The position numbers were made by a program, and so were the translations under genes. 64,000 nt of DNA from Pieris napi. Lineage: Eukaryota > Arthropoda > Insecta > Lepidoptera > Pieridae. This document shows, one piece after another, positions 42,655-53,287 of this stretch (within the stretch, counting starts at the first letter, position 1; each line of letters begins with the position of its first letter). The notes beneath the pieces are model-generated. The model made no database searches and had not been told where the DNA came from. It worked only from the letters and a program-made list of their open reading frames with translations. The stretch is from positions 12,348,001 through 12,412,000 of the forward strand of contig NC_062236.1 of NCBI RefSeq assembly GCF_905475465.1, read 5' to 3'.

Positions 42655-42795
42655 CTAGAACGCATTAGCGTAGTGGTTAAGAGTGGGTTAAGGTGTTGGT
42701 GGTTTTTAACTAACAGTTCATGTAGTCGCACCCTATAGCTAGACTCTCTAAAGGAAACATCTTGAAGAAGGCATGTCTTAGTATAGGATTTGAAG
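42655..42795 (+). repeat. Diverged SINE-like fragment
   Basis: GCATTAGCGTAGTGGTTAAG resembles an A-box head, and GAAGGCATGTCTTAG resembles the middle of the common SINE. The match is weak. Confidence 0.35.
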
Positions 42796-42799
42796 TCGA

Positions 42800-43140
42800 G
42801 AAGTCTATGTATTTGCGTGTTGTTCCCACGAGAATGTAAGAGTGTGCTCCTATTTCACCATGCCTCCTGCTGATAGGGGACAAATCTTTCTTTTTAATTT
42901 ATGTTATTATTATTAAATACTTAACATGTCATGTGGAACATGATGTAATGGTTGCAGCTCCTTACAAACGTTGTGTAAAAAAAATGGCGATTAAAACGAG
43001 TGGCGGAGAGTTTATTGCAAGTTCTTCTCTTCCTCTTCCGTTCTACGCCCTTGATTTGAGAACTATAAAATATTAGGTAACACAATGTAGTGTACATATG
43101 AATACCTAAATGATTTTTGACTTGACTTTGACAAAAAATA
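42800..43140 (+). repeat. LINE 3' UTR ('GATTTTGACTTT-tail' family)
   Basis: A plus-strand copy of the 17981 family with all blocks in order, ending in a repeated TTGACTTGACTTTGAC tail, as expected for a LINE end with a short tandem tail. Confidence 0.7.
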
Positions 43141-43222
43141 CTGGTTTTGCATCGAAGGCTCCCGATCACCTTCTTGTCTATGAACGTTTAATAAAATAGT
43201 TAATTTTCAAGCCGATTACTAG

Positions 43223-43410
43223 ATGGCAAATATCGCATTTCAATCGCCTTCACCGGGGATGGCGTGGACCTTCACTTCGTACCCGTCCTGCCTTTCGATT
43301 GATCAGCCCACGATGGCCCTTAATTGCGTTAGTTGCGGGAGAACTCCCATTCCGGCCGCCAAAATAGCCCGAGATAAGTTGTTAAGGCTCTTAAGACCAA
43401 CAGTGAGATT
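43223..43410. other. GC-richer segment with a coding look, unassigned
   Basis: The plus strand is open for 78 codons from an ATG at 43223. The minus strand also shows a protein-like stretch (LNNLSRAILAAGMGVLPQLT) broken by stops. The base composition is well above its neighbours. I do not recognise either reading. The most likely origin is an old mobile-element coding piece. Confidence 0.25.
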
Positions 43411-43989
43411 CAATTTAAAAAAAAAAGAAAATAGTTTCATGAGTTATCGAATTTTATAATTTATCTCTTCTCACCGACTCCTGAGGGAACTTGGAAAGTA
43501 TTCTGTCAATAAAGGAAAAGCATGAACGAAATTTTCATAAATGTAAACACAATACCCAATATTTAGGATTGCATTACTATACAATATCCAGATGGTAAAC
43601 TTTACTTAAAAATTCAGACTTCTTATTAGCTTTTATGATTTTCATTCCGTAATGGACCAAGATCTTTCATCTGGCTTATTTTGTTGAAAGCGAGTGGCGA
43701 TAAAAACGTAAAAAATATGAGTTCGGGGTTGTTAAAATTTCTTAAAACATTTTCTAAATTAACAGTAAGCCGACAGGCAATAACGACAGCGTAAATAATG
43801 TAAAATCTTATTTGGACAACGTTGAATTTTTGTGTCATTATTTTAACTGAAATACTAATGAAAACCTTTAGTAAAATGTACAGATATTGACACTTCAATT
43901 ATTAATTAAATTAGCGAATCAAATTGACAGATAACAATTTAACATCAGTGATTGAGTCTGCCGTATAGCAGCCAAATACTTTGATCTTA

Positions 43990-44168
43990 TCCCCCGTTGG
44001 GAATCAGATAACCTGGACAAGCTAGTTGTAGCTGGAAAGGTGGAAGGCAAAAGACCGCTGATGTGACCGAGCCACAGTTCTCCCAGTTCTCCCCATAACA
44101 GCTGCGTGAAGGGAAGCTATAGACCACCTTACAGTGACGCGACCTTCAGCAATGTAGACTGAGAAAAG
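43990..44168 (+). pseudogene. RTE-like LINE C-terminal relic
   Basis: The peptide pieces LDKLVVAGKVEGKRP and, in another frame, LPITAAREAIDH-like residues follow the 'I--GK-EGKR--GR---W--D' to 'L-R-A-DR' order of LINE ends. Frame changes and stops are present. Confidence 0.45.
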
Positions 44169-44564
44169 ATAGCCACAAAGTTTTTCCGATTTAGCAGGTT
44201 TATACCACACTCGGATCTTTCTTCTCCTGCCGCCGAAAACATTACACTAAAAACATCTTGCAGCAATAACGTTAGTACTACTCCTTTACCGAACGACTCC
44301 CTATCAAAGCAGTGGTTTTCCCTTCCCTGTCCGAAATGGCTGTTGAAATATGGCATAAAGTTTTAATGCTTTGAGAGAGGGAAATAACCAAAATCACTAA
44401 TCGTAGATTTGATTTTATCTAAGTATGTGATGCTTGGAATAAAAAAAATAAAAAATTATTGATCCTTCACTACAATTTCAATTGCTGACTCTAATTAAAA
44501 CACAATACAATTCCTCAATACAAAACTAAACCCAAAATTCGTTTTTATTCAATCATGGCGAGTA

Positions 44565-44755
44565 TTAAGCGGGCCATAGACGGACCGCATGTTGCAGTCA
44601 AGACCGACTGCAATATACGGTTTGCCCAGGAACTGCTCGAGCGGTCCGTGTATTGCGAATATGAATTTAGTATGGAAACTGCAGATCGCCGTGCGGCGAC
44701 CGCTTAGAGCAGTCGGTATCGGCTGCAACATGCGGTCCGTCTAACGCCCGCTTTA
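44565..44755. mobile_element. PIF/Harbinger-like MITE, 185 bp, TTA duplication
   Basis: TTA lies at 44565-44567 and 44753-44755. The element (44568-44752) has terminal inverted repeats of about 53 bp with a few mismatches. Both ends start AGCGGGC and share TAGACGGACCGCATGTTGCA and ACCGACTGC. Most of the element would fold into one long hairpin. It is non-coding. It differs in terminal sequence from the Harbinger-like element at 14778. Confidence 0.75.
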
Positions 44756-45149
44756 TGGAGCCAAAAATAATTGATTTACAGCACATTAGTATGGCCGAGA
44801 GCTGTTACTAGCGATTTTATTAAATATTGCTAGCCTAATGCGCGCTCTTAATAATAAACGACAATACACTAGGAAGCACAGGAAGCAATATAAACTTCTC
44901 TGTTAAAATATAAATTGTAATTCTAAAATACCTTTACAGTCAAGGTATATCACGCAACATTTTATGCTTCGCTTTGTGAGTAATCTTATTAACCTATATA
45001 CTGACGGTGCTTATTACTCGGCAAATAGACAAAGGAGAACTGAGCTTTTCACAAATTACTTATGAACAAAGCTTTTTCGTTATTACGTGATGGACTTTTG
45101 AATTTCTCTCAGATAATTTAATGTATGTAAGCAGATCTGTAACCAGGCA

Positions 45150-45515
45150 GATTTTAAAAGTCAAAATCATTTATTCGTAGGTAACACAATGTACACTTAT
45201 GAACGTCAAAAAAGAAATACTTCTAATTTAACATTTACTGCCAGTTCTCATCTCATCATCAAGGGCATAGAACGAAAGAGAAAAACTGGCAATAAACTCT
45301 CCGCCACTCTTTTCTTATCTCCAAGTTTTTGTTTGACACAACGTTTTAAGGAGCTGCAACCATTACACCATTTTCCACATGACATCTTAAGTAATAAATA
45401 ATAATAAAATAAATTAAAAACAAAGATTTGTCCTCTATCAGAAGGAGGCATGGTGAAATAGGAGCACGCACATTCTTGTGGGAACAGCACGCAAATACAT
45501 AGTGGAATAAACTCA
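45150..45515 (-). repeat. LINE 3' UTR ('GATTTTGACTTT-tail' family)
   Basis: A complete-looking tail copy. The minus-strand end is GAATAAATGATTTTGACTTT, and the CATGCCTCCTTCTGATAGAG and TGTTCCCACAAGAATG blocks are at the right. Confidence 0.7.
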
Positions 45516-46130
45516 CATCACCGCAAACACGAATTCAAGTACGACCAAGTACGTACGACGAATTGGTGACCGATCCCTTGCGCGCTCTGCTCTTCCGGAC
45601 CCCACCAGATCCTGCATTGGCCCATAGGATATTGGCCGTAAATCAAGTTTCCTTGATGGTCGGGTTCCCCCGACAGAGCACAAAATCTATGATCGACGTT
45701 TTCTCACTTTCCAACTACCATTTTTATTTATCTTTGTTTTCTATGTATATAGTCCTGATGAACAACTATTAAATTACTTATGTATTAGTTATTTTTATAT
45801 AATATGTATTTATGTAAATAAAGATGCTCTTAGAAGTGAAGTGACAAGTGGCTTGACAGTGATAAGGGAACTCCCTCTGGGCAACCTTTTTAAATGTTCT
45901 GTGAAGGTTGAATATAAGATAACAAAGCAATTTGTCAATATATATACATAGATATGTTAACTATGTCACCTGTGAAAATGTATAGGTGTATGAATGATTT
46001 TTTTTAGATAAATTGTCTCTGCACTACGACATAAATTAACATTACTTAGCCTAACTTAAGACTAATAAGTAATTTAAGTGAAACCTATTTAACAAAAAGG
46101 ATATTCAACATAAGAAAATGTCCAATAACA
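45516..46130. other. No gene recognised
   Basis: 45540-45690 is less AT-rich with no assignable frame. 46010-46135 matches 59455-59570 in the opposite orientation (blocks AATTGTCTCTG, TTACTTAGCCTAAC, ACTAATAAGTAATTT and ATAAGAAAATGTCCAATA). Confidence 0.4.
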
Positions 46131-46300
46131 AAGTCAAAGTCAAAAATCATTTATTCATACAGGTAACACAATGTGCACTTATGAACGTCAAAAAATAAAT
46201 ATACATTATATGCTTCTAATTTTACATTTACTGCCATTGAGACTAGGGCGTACAACGGAAGAGAAGAACTGGCAATAAACTCTCCGCCACTCTTTTCACT
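46131..46300 (-). repeat. LINE 3' UTR ('GATTTTGACTTT-tail' family), truncated
   Basis: The tail end and the AGAGTGGCGGAGAGTTTATT block are present. The upstream half is missing. Confidence 0.65.
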
Positions 46301-46604
46301 CTAACACTACTTACAGTCTCTATTAAGTAAGACTCTCTTTTCTTGTGTTCTATTTTTTCACTTAACACTGTTTTAAGCACTTAAGATTAATTCACTAGAA
46401 TAAATGCTTTGTAAAGTTACAATTTAATGTCACACGCACAAACATGTTTAAAAAAGAAGAGAAGAGAGAATTGTTTAAATCTCCTCTTTATTATTAAACC
46501 ATTAGGTCTTATCTAGTTCTCGGTATCTGTGTAAGCCCGTGTGTTATACAGTAAAATTAACTTAAAGCAGATATTAGCAAAGTTATAAGAGGAACACTGC
46601 GCTG

Positions 46605-46925
46605 AGTTTTTTTTTTTTTTTTATAGAACGGGGGGCAAACGGGCAGGAGGCTCACCTGATGTTAAGTGATACCGCCGCCCATGGACACTCAATGCCAGAG
46701 GGCTCGAGTTTGACTAGAAGTTGCTAACTTTAATTGCACGTTCACGTTATTAAAAATTAATAAAGCTACTATAATATTCGTTCTCATTATGATTCAATTA
46801 AAATGTTTAGACAGCTGGTTTTGCATGGAAAATTCGTTGTTTATGATATGAAAACCTCCACTGAAGTATTTCCGAACTAATTCGACCTAGGGAAATGGAA
46901 AGAGCGTACCAATTCATAAAAGGTA
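46605..46925. repeat. Two LINE 3'-end fragments in opposite orientation
   Basis: 46605-46710 is a minus-strand 'GRQRTREP' copy with an 18-base T-run (its A-tail), then GGGGGGCAAACGGGCAGGAG. 46860-46925 is a plus-strand piece with CTGAAGTATTTCCGAACTAA. Confidence 0.65.
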
Positions 46926-46984
46926 TCGATTAGGTAAGTTTCTGGCTGTTTTGCTTGTTCTAATAAAATATATAATAAATGATA

Positions 46985-47300
46985 ATAATATATTTATATA
47001 GGTAACCAAATTTACACTTATGAACATCAAAATATAACTATACATATGAAATGCTTCTAATTTTACATTTACTGCCAGTTCTCGAATCAAGGGCGTAGAA
47101 CGGAAGAGAAGAACTGGTAATAATCTATCCGCCACTCTTTTTAATGGCTAAGTTTTTTTGTTTTACACAACGTTTGTAAGGAGCTGCAACCATTACACCA
47201 TGTTTCACATGACATCTTAAGTAATTAAAATAATAAAATAAATTAAAAACAAAGATTTGTCCTCTATCAGCAGGAAGCATGGTGAAATAGGCACGTGGTT
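46985..47300 (-). repeat. LINE 3' UTR ('GATTTTGACTTT-tail' family)
   Basis: Blocks are in the same order as 17981-18375. The extreme tail is missing (it starts at TATATAGGTAACC). Confidence 0.65.
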
Positions 47301-47494
47301 CAAATTAACTGAAATAGAATTGTAGTCTAACAATTTGTTTTTATTTAATATGATTCTGTATTCTTGCTATTTTTTTATATGCTAGGTCATTAGGGTACTC
47401 TGCTATGCCTATTCTCACTTTTGTGTGACCTGTGCATTTCCTTATATTTATCTTCACGAGCAAGTGTTTATTGCATGTCGAAAGAAAGATATAC

Positions 47495-47715
47495 TATTGA
47501 GTACATAACATTTATTACAGACGAAACACACACAGAAACACACAATAATAATAATAAAAAATGGAATAAGGTACATTTTATGTGTGTGTGTGTTGTGGTT
47601 GTAACTGGCCCTGGCTCAGCATTATGCTGTGGAGCAGACGTGTTCCACAGCGCTGGTCTTTCTGCCAGAGACCACATCACCTGCGCCTGCACCTCAGGCG
47701 AAAAAGAAAAGGAAT
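47495..47715. repeat. Dispersed repeat, copy 1
   Basis: It shares GTGCTGTGGTTGTAA-TGGCCC, ATCAGCATTATGCTG and TCTGCCAGAGACCACA with 57700-57945 (same orientation). A short third piece is at about 62925-62955. It is GC-richer than its flanks. A long frame over it is not convincing. Confidence 0.5.
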
Positions 47716-48036
47716 GTAATAATAATATTAAAAAATATCAAGTGCATAACTATTGTTTATACTATATGCAATTATTATTCTTATTTAATCTATTATTAAA
47801 TTTGCTAAGGTCCAAGAATACTTGGCTATCAGATGTCGCTTTCACCTTGATAGTGATACCATACGGGCGGAAACCACAACCACCTCATTGTTTATTAACT
47901 CATTAAGTTTTAAAAAAAGGTGTTCATACTGTTTTTTATATTCCGCAACACAGCCTTCGTGCTTAAGGCAAGGTGGTCTTGGGTACGGCGAATCATGAAT
48001 TGTTTGTGTGGTAGTTTACGGTATATAGACATAGAC

Positions 48037-48146
48037 GAGCAGTGTTGGCCTAGTGGCTTCAGCGTGCGACACTCATAGCTGAGGTCTTGGTTCGATACCC
48101 TGCTGTGCACCAATGGACTTTATTTCTAAGTGCGCATTTAACATTT
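48037..48146 (+). repeat. Common SINE, left half (split by a LINE)
   Basis: The head GAGCAGTGTTGGCCTAGTGG has an intact A box (48046-48056) and a B box GGTTCGATACC (48089-48099). The half ends in the target duplication ATTTAACATTT (48136-48146). The other half is at 50885-51072. Confidence 0.8.
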
Positions 48147-50855
48147 TCAACTTCTGACGACATGGTTCTCTATTATTCGGGAAACGAAGAACTTACGGAA
48201 CCATATGGCGTTGGAATTCTTGTAACAAAGGAAGTTTCGAGGACGGTGACAGATTTTATACCATTATCTAATCGAGCTATGATGATAAAGATGAACGCCT
48301 GGCCTTTCAACATTAATGTTATTCAAATTTATGCACCAACCGAGCAAAAACCAGAGAGCGAGATAGAAGATCTATATGCAGACATAGAAACGCTTATTAA
48401 CCACACAAATAAACATGATATAAACATCGTTATGGGAGATATGAATGCCAAAGTTGGCTCAAAGTTAGTTCCTGAGGTAACTGGTGCCTATGGCTTAGGG
48501 AACCGAAATGGTAGGGGCGACACCTTGATACAATTCTGTCAAGAAAAAGACCTGATAATTGCCAATACATTTTTTCAGTTGCCACCACGCCGTCTGTATA
48601 CTTGGACTTCTCCAATGCATACATCTCAACATATTGTGCGAAATCAAATTGATTATGTATTGGTAAACAAAAGATTTAGAAATTGTGTCAAGAGCGCGAA
48701 AACCTATCCGGGGGCAGATATTGGGTCTGACCACAATCCAGTGGTTATTCGCATTCATTGCAAACCCAAAAAAGTTAAATCAAAGAGCCAGCAAGTGAAA
48801 TTTAATCTAAAAAAGCTTACGGATCCGAACACCAAACTCGAAGTCTCGAACGATCTGAATGATCAATTGAGTAAATTATCTCCTTCAATAACAAGTCCTG
48901 AAATATGGACCTGCCTCAAGCAAGCTATACATAATACCTGTACTAAGTTCCTTCGACCATCGACAACAACGAAGAAGCAGGAATGGATGAGTGATTTCAT
49001 TATACAGCTAATGGAAGATCGGAGATTGTGCAAGAATATTGATCCTCTGCGCTATAAGGAGCTCGATAATATTATCAGAAAAGAAATTAAGAAGGCTCGT
49101 GAGACGCATTTCAAAAATAAGTGTGAAATCATGGAAGACCTGCACAACAAACACGATAGCTTCAATGTGCACAAAAATATTAAAGAAATGTTGGGACTTA
49201 AGTGCAGCAATTTAACTAGCTTAGCCGATACAAACGGGCAGCTACTTTTTAGTATTGAGGCCAAGAAGGATAGATGGTTGGAATACATATCAAAAATGTT
49301 TGAAGACCCAACAAGACACCTCGCAATGTCCTTAACTGGTAATGATACTGGCCCACCCATAATAAAAGCAGAAATTTTATATGCGTTAAAATTGGCTAAA
49401 TTGGGCAGAACCCCAGGTCCAGATGGCATCCCAGTAGAGGTCGTTAAACTCTTGGAAGAGGAGAACATAAACTTGCTCAAACGATTATTCAATCACATTT
49501 ATGACACAGGTGACCTCCCAACCGAGTGGCTAAGATCTACGTTTATTACCCTCCCGAAAAAGAAAAACGCTAGAAAATGCGAGGAATATCGTACAATTAG
49601 TCTTATGAGCCACGTGCTAAAGTTATTTTTGACCGTCATACATAACAGGATAAGAAGCAAGTGTGACGAACAATTGGGAGATAACCAGTTTGGCTTTCGC
49701 TCTGGTGTAGGCACACGTGAGGCTCTTTTTGCTCTGAATGTCCTTGTACAGAAGTGTCAAGATATGCAGAATGACGTCTTCCTATGCTTTATAGACTATG
49801 AAAAAGCTTTTGACAAGGTAAAGCATGACGTTCTCATAAATCGTTTAATTGACACCGGTCTCGATGAAAAGGATCTAAGAGTAATCAGAAACCTGTACAA
49901 AGACCAAAAAGCAACCGTGAAAGTGCATCACGAGGAAACGGATGAGATTGGCATTTACCGTGGTGTTCGTCAAGGTTGTATATTGTCTCCGTTGCTATTC
50001 AATGTATATTCCGAAGCAACTATATCAGAGGCCATTGAGGGGTTAGAGGTTGGTGTGAAAGTTAACGGAAAGATAATCAACAACATTCGCTATGCAGACG
50101 ACACTGTTTTAATAGCCTCGTCAATGGATGATTTACAAATGCTTGTTAATAAAGTTCATGAAACTAGCGAAAGAGACGGTCTGACTATTAATGCAGTAAA
50201 GACGAAGGTGATGGTCATTTCCCGAAACGATACTTTAGTTCCTAATTTATCCGTAGCTGGTAGAACGTTGGAACAAGTGCGGCAATACAAGTATTTGGGA
50301 ACTTGGGTTACAAACGAGTGGAATCCTGATCAGGAAATTAGGTCTCGAATCGAAATTGCCCGAGGATCTTTCAACAAAATGAAGAAAGTTTTGTGCTGCC
50401 GTCACATGACCATTAAACTCCGAGTCCGACTTCTCCTTTGTTACATATGGCCAATTGTTCTGTACGGCTGTGAAGCTTGGACAATTAAAGAAGATACCCG
50501 CCGGCGCTTAGAAGCATTTGAGATGTGGTGCTATCGTCGCATGCTTCGAATAAGCTGGATCCAGAAGGTCTCTAACGAGAAGGTTCTGAAACGAGTTGGA
50601 ATGTCGAAAAAACTTTTGCAGAACATTAAACAACGGAAAGTTGCGTACCTGGGCCACGTGTTGCGCCATGACCGCTACCACCTCCTTCAATTAATTATAA
50701 TGGGTAAAATCCAGGGTAAACGGCGTGTTGGTAGAAGGAAGAAATCATGGCTCCGCAACGTTAGAGAATGGACCGGTATTGCAACTGCAGAAGAGTTGCT
50801 GCATCTGGCACAGGACAAGACACGTTTCAAGATACTGACGGCCAACCTCCAGTAA
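48147..50855 (+). CDS. Endonuclease-reverse transcriptase of an RTE-like LINE, 5' partial
   Basis: This protein would nick target DNA and copy its own RNA at the nick. The frame is open from 48087, beginning in the flanking SINE without an ATG. The LINE part starts at 48147 and the first ATG is at 48162, giving about 897 residues. Numbering from 48087: the endonuclease keeps GDMNAK (117-122) and SDHNPV (214-219, with the catalytic His), but its beginning, with the Asn and Glu metal-site motifs, is missing. RT shows GPDGIP (444-449), FIDYEKAFD (568-576), GVRQGCILSP (626-635) and the active site YADD (669-672). A C-terminal part with YGCEAW (793-798) and a basic RRVGRRKKSW (879-888) follows. 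The RT part is intact. The endonuclease should not work, so this copy is probably dead for insertion even though it is open to the end. Clade placement as RTE-like is from motif style. Confidence 0.88.
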   Translation, partial: STSDDMVLYYSGNEELTEPYGVGILVTKEVSRTVTDFIPLSNRAMMIKMNAWPFNINVIQIYAPTEQKPESEIEDLYADIETLINHTNKHDINIVMGDMNAKVGSKLVPEVTGAYGLGNRNGRGDTLIQFCQEKDLIIANTFFQLPPRRLYTWTSPMHTSQHIVRNQIDYVLVNKRFRNCVKSAKTYPGADIGSDHNPVVIRIHCKPKKVKSKSQQVKFNLKKLTDPNTKLEVSNDLNDQLSKLSPSITSPEIWTCLKQAIHNTCTKFLRPSTTTKKQEWMSDFIIQLMEDRRLCKNIDPLRYKELDNIIRKEIKKARETHFKNKCEIMEDLHNKHDSFNVHKNIKEMLGLKCSNLTSLADTNGQLLFSIEAKKDRWLEYISKMFEDPTRHLAMSLTGNDTGPPIIKAEILYALKLAKLGRTPGPDGIPVEVVKLLEEENINLLKRLFNHIYDTGDLPTEWLRSTFITLPKKKNARKCEEYRTISLMSHVLKLFLTVIHNRIRSKCDEQLGDNQFGFRSGVGTREALFALNVLVQKCQDMQNDVFLCFIDYEKAFDKVKHDVLINRLIDTGLDEKDLRVIRNLYKDQKATVKVHHEETDEIGIYRGVRQGCILSPLLFNVYSEATISEAIEGLEVGVKVNGKIINNIRYADDTVLIASSMDDLQMLVNKVHETSERDGLTINAVKTKVMVISRNDTLVPNLSVAGRTLEQVRQYKYLGTWVTNEWNPDQEIRSRIEIARGSFNKMKKVLCCRHMTIKLRVRLLLCYIWPIVLYGCEAWTIKEDTRRRLEAFEMWCYRRMLRISWIQKVSNEKVLKRVGMSKKLLQNIKQRKVAYLGHVLRHDRYHLLQLIIMGKIQGKRRVGRRKKSWLRNVREWTGIATAEELLHLAQDKTRFKILTANLQ

Positions 50856-50884
50856 TGGAGAGGCACTAAAAGAAGAAGAAGAAG
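48147..50884 (+). mobile_element. RTE-like LINE, 5'-truncated, inserted in a SINE
   Basis: The 2,738-bp insert lies between two copies of ATTTAACATTT (48136-48146 and 50885-50895). Removing it and one duplication restores a continuous SINE. It ends in an (AAG)n tail directly before the right duplication, as RTE-type LINEs often do with short repeats. The 5' end lies inside the endonuclease coding region. Confidence 0.88.
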
Positions 50885-51072
50885 ATTTAACATTTGCTCG
50901 AACGTTGAAGAAAACATCGTGAGGAAACCGACATGTCTTAGACCCAAAAAGTCGACGGCGTGTGTCAGGCACTGGATGCTACCTACTTGCCTATTAATTT
51001 GAAAAAATGATTATGAAACAGATTCAGAATCTCAGGCCAAGCCTTAAAGAGGTTGTAGCGCCACTGATTTAT
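50885..51072 (+). repeat. Common SINE, right half (split by a LINE)
   Basis: It begins with the duplicated ATTTAACATTT and continues TGCTCGAACGTTGAAGAAAA, AAGTCGACGGCGTGTGTCAG and GGTTGTAGCGCCACTGATTT, completing the SINE that starts at 48037. Confidence 0.8.
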
Positions 51073-51660
51073 TTTATTTATTAATATTATAATAAGAAAG
51101 ACGAAGCAAACAAGCATATTTAAAAAAACATGTTTATTCATTTGACAACAATTCATTATAATGTCTAAGATTTGATAACCTTTTAAGTAAAGAAATACCT
51201 GTGTCAGGGTTCCCAGCTCTTTCTAAACAAACTTAATTATAAATTTATTTCAAAGATATAATTTAATGACATCTTTTTTAATTTATTTTTTACCAACTGT
51301 TTTCAACACGCCTGAGAGCATGAGTGAGTGTGGGTGCATGTGAGTAAGTGAATGAAATGTTTAACTACATATTAGGTCTCAGGAGCATCTCCAACACTGC
51401 GTAAGGTGTGTTCATAAGCTAGTCCTTTAGTCGTATTTTTAGATTGTAGACGGTGAGCGGGTAGATATTAAGCAGCCTATTTAATCTTATAGGTATCTAT
51501 ATAGGCTGTATAGCCTGCCTGAATATTGCTGGCGAAGTCAGTCCTTACGGTCTGACTGACGACAACATCCCTATTTCTTTTTAGGAACAGCCTACTATCA
51601 GACGGGAGCGCTGTGTGCTTTTAAATTTAATCTTAGGGCAGCTTCCTAACAGAAAATAAT
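51073..51660. other. No gene seen
   Basis: AT-rich with a TG-rich patch near 51320-51350. I can name nothing. Confidence 0.35.
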
Positions 51661-51832
51661 TTAGTGACTTAATTTGCAATAGCATCCACTAGGATTCCCG
51701 GTGTCGTGGGAAGCTAGTCTCTTCCTTTTGATATGTTAATGGTATTTGACAATAATTTCTACATAACACTTACATTTTATAATTAAACTATTAGATCTTT
51801 GTACAATAAGAATATTTTCTGTTTCAGAATAG
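51661..51832 (-). repeat. LINE tail matching the insert at 24911-25135, reverse orientation
   Basis: AGGATTCCCGGTGTCGTGGG, CTAGTCTCTTCCTTTTGA and TTTGTACAATAAGAATATT are reverse complements of blocks in 24925-25060. The (TTTC) tail is missing. Confidence 0.5.
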
Positions 51833-52082
51833 ACCAGGTTTAGATGTTGTGTAAGATTCTTAGTTATTTTGAAGAAAGAGCTTTTTTGGGTCGCTTATAT
51901 GTAGTTTTCGATCGATGTATGTCGATCATTGTTTCCAAAAATGTCTGCATATTGCTATATAGTTGTCTAACCATAAAAGTTTTGTTTCATTGTACAATTT
52001 TGAAGTTGAGTAACGAAAAGCTTTCCAGTAGGATTTCTTATTGGCGCGTTGGACACGCTCAATTAACTAACCACCACTAAGT

Positions 52083-52110
52083 ATGTGGAAACAGCTGCCC
52101 ACTGAAGTAT
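52083..52110. repeat. Short 'GRQRTREP' LINE remnant
   Basis: GGAAACAGCTGCCCACTGAA matches the part of the family seen at 17855; it is cut off by the hairpin that follows. Confidence 0.45.
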
Positions 52111-52117
52111 GAGGCAA

Positions 52118-52165
52118 GCAAGAGGCTTTTCTTGATGGTTCGTAACATCAAGAAAAGCCTCTTGC
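52118..52165. ncRNA. Perfect 20-bp stem hairpin, possible small-RNA source
   Basis: The left arm GCAAGAGGCTTTTCTTGATG (52118-52137) and right arm (52146-52165) are exact reverse complements with an 8-base loop GTTCGTAA. Further complementary GAGG sequence outside lengthens the stem with a bulge. It could be a MITE remnant or a fold-back duplication. A microRNA precursor is possible but usually has a longer, imperfect stem. Confidence 0.4.
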
Positions 52166-52169
52166 CTCC

Positions 52170-53287
52170 TGAAATTCAGTATTGAAGACGATTAAGTATC
52201 GATAGATGGATAAATTATTCATCTGTAGTTACATAACTAAGCGCAATCAAGTAATTAAGTATATAACACAAGCAAATTAACCCGAATGTTTGACAGCGCA
52301 GCTTGATGAGCGTGTTTGAATACGATAAGTAAACTCTGGTTTCGCTTCACAAATCCCTGATGAGGTACGAAGCTAATTATTGAGCGACGTTGGCCGTTTT
52401 GAGAATGCAACCGATTAAAGTGTAGTACAAGGATAGTGTATGTGTATGAATAAATAAGAATAGGACGCACAGGTATTGCACTAATTAGGATCTAACATTT
52501 AGAATTTTCTGTGTACTGAAGTGTCGATTTTATAATTACAAAATAGATAGTGTAGGAAACGCTTTATAAAATGCATTTGTAATCTAAAATACAGGTGTCT
52601 ACGGGCGGTGGTTATTTATTTATTTATAAGTAATAACATATACATATTATAAAAGAATATATTTAGACAATATACGAAACAGAAAACATACGTTGATTAA
52701 GTATTAATAGATATTAAAAATTTAACATTAAAGAAACTACATCTTAATATTTAAAAAAAAATCCTAGGTGGAAAATGTCAACAAAAATAGTTAAAATCCG
52801 AAACGTTAGCACGTCTAAGTGTCCCGCCTTTTCCTCTAAATATCTTTAATTAAATATTACCTTCATGAAAATTAAACGCAGCTAGAATTAAAGTGACGTA
52901 TATATGGTTTCGAAGTCGAGTTTGCAACCGCTTTCAAAGGTTTCCGTTTGAGCAAATCATGTAACGTTGCATTTTCAGCGTTTATGTACTTTGAAGGATT
53001 TAGCTTTGATGCTGATGTAGCTTGTTTGCTTACACTGGAATATAAGCTTCATAGCTTAACATTTAACATATTATATCAATGCATCTTATAATTTATGAAT
53101 TTTTTGCATAAGTTGTAAATTGTGTTTTGTGTATTCCGTTTTTGACTTTGGTGTAATATAATTGTTTAGATAATGTTAATAAGTAGGTGTAGGAATTCAG
53201 ATAAGCAAATATATAAATAAATCGCTACGATATTCAAGATGAATGCATTTCCACTTCTAATATTAAAAATGGTATGATTAGTACGCT
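52170..53287. other. AT-rich stretch, no gene seen
   Basis: Short frames only. I can name nothing. Confidence 0.35.

Noticed and set aside
47421..47906. 161-codon plus frame as a host gene
   Set aside because: It runs through a dispersed repeat (partner at 57700) and microsatellite-like AAT sequence; no domain or signal peptide seen.
48046..48099. tRNA gene from the A and B boxes
   Set aside because: It is the head of the common SINE, present many times in the window.
49052..49492. 146-codon minus frame and others opposite the LINE
   Set aside because: Antisense shadows of the RT frame with no motif.
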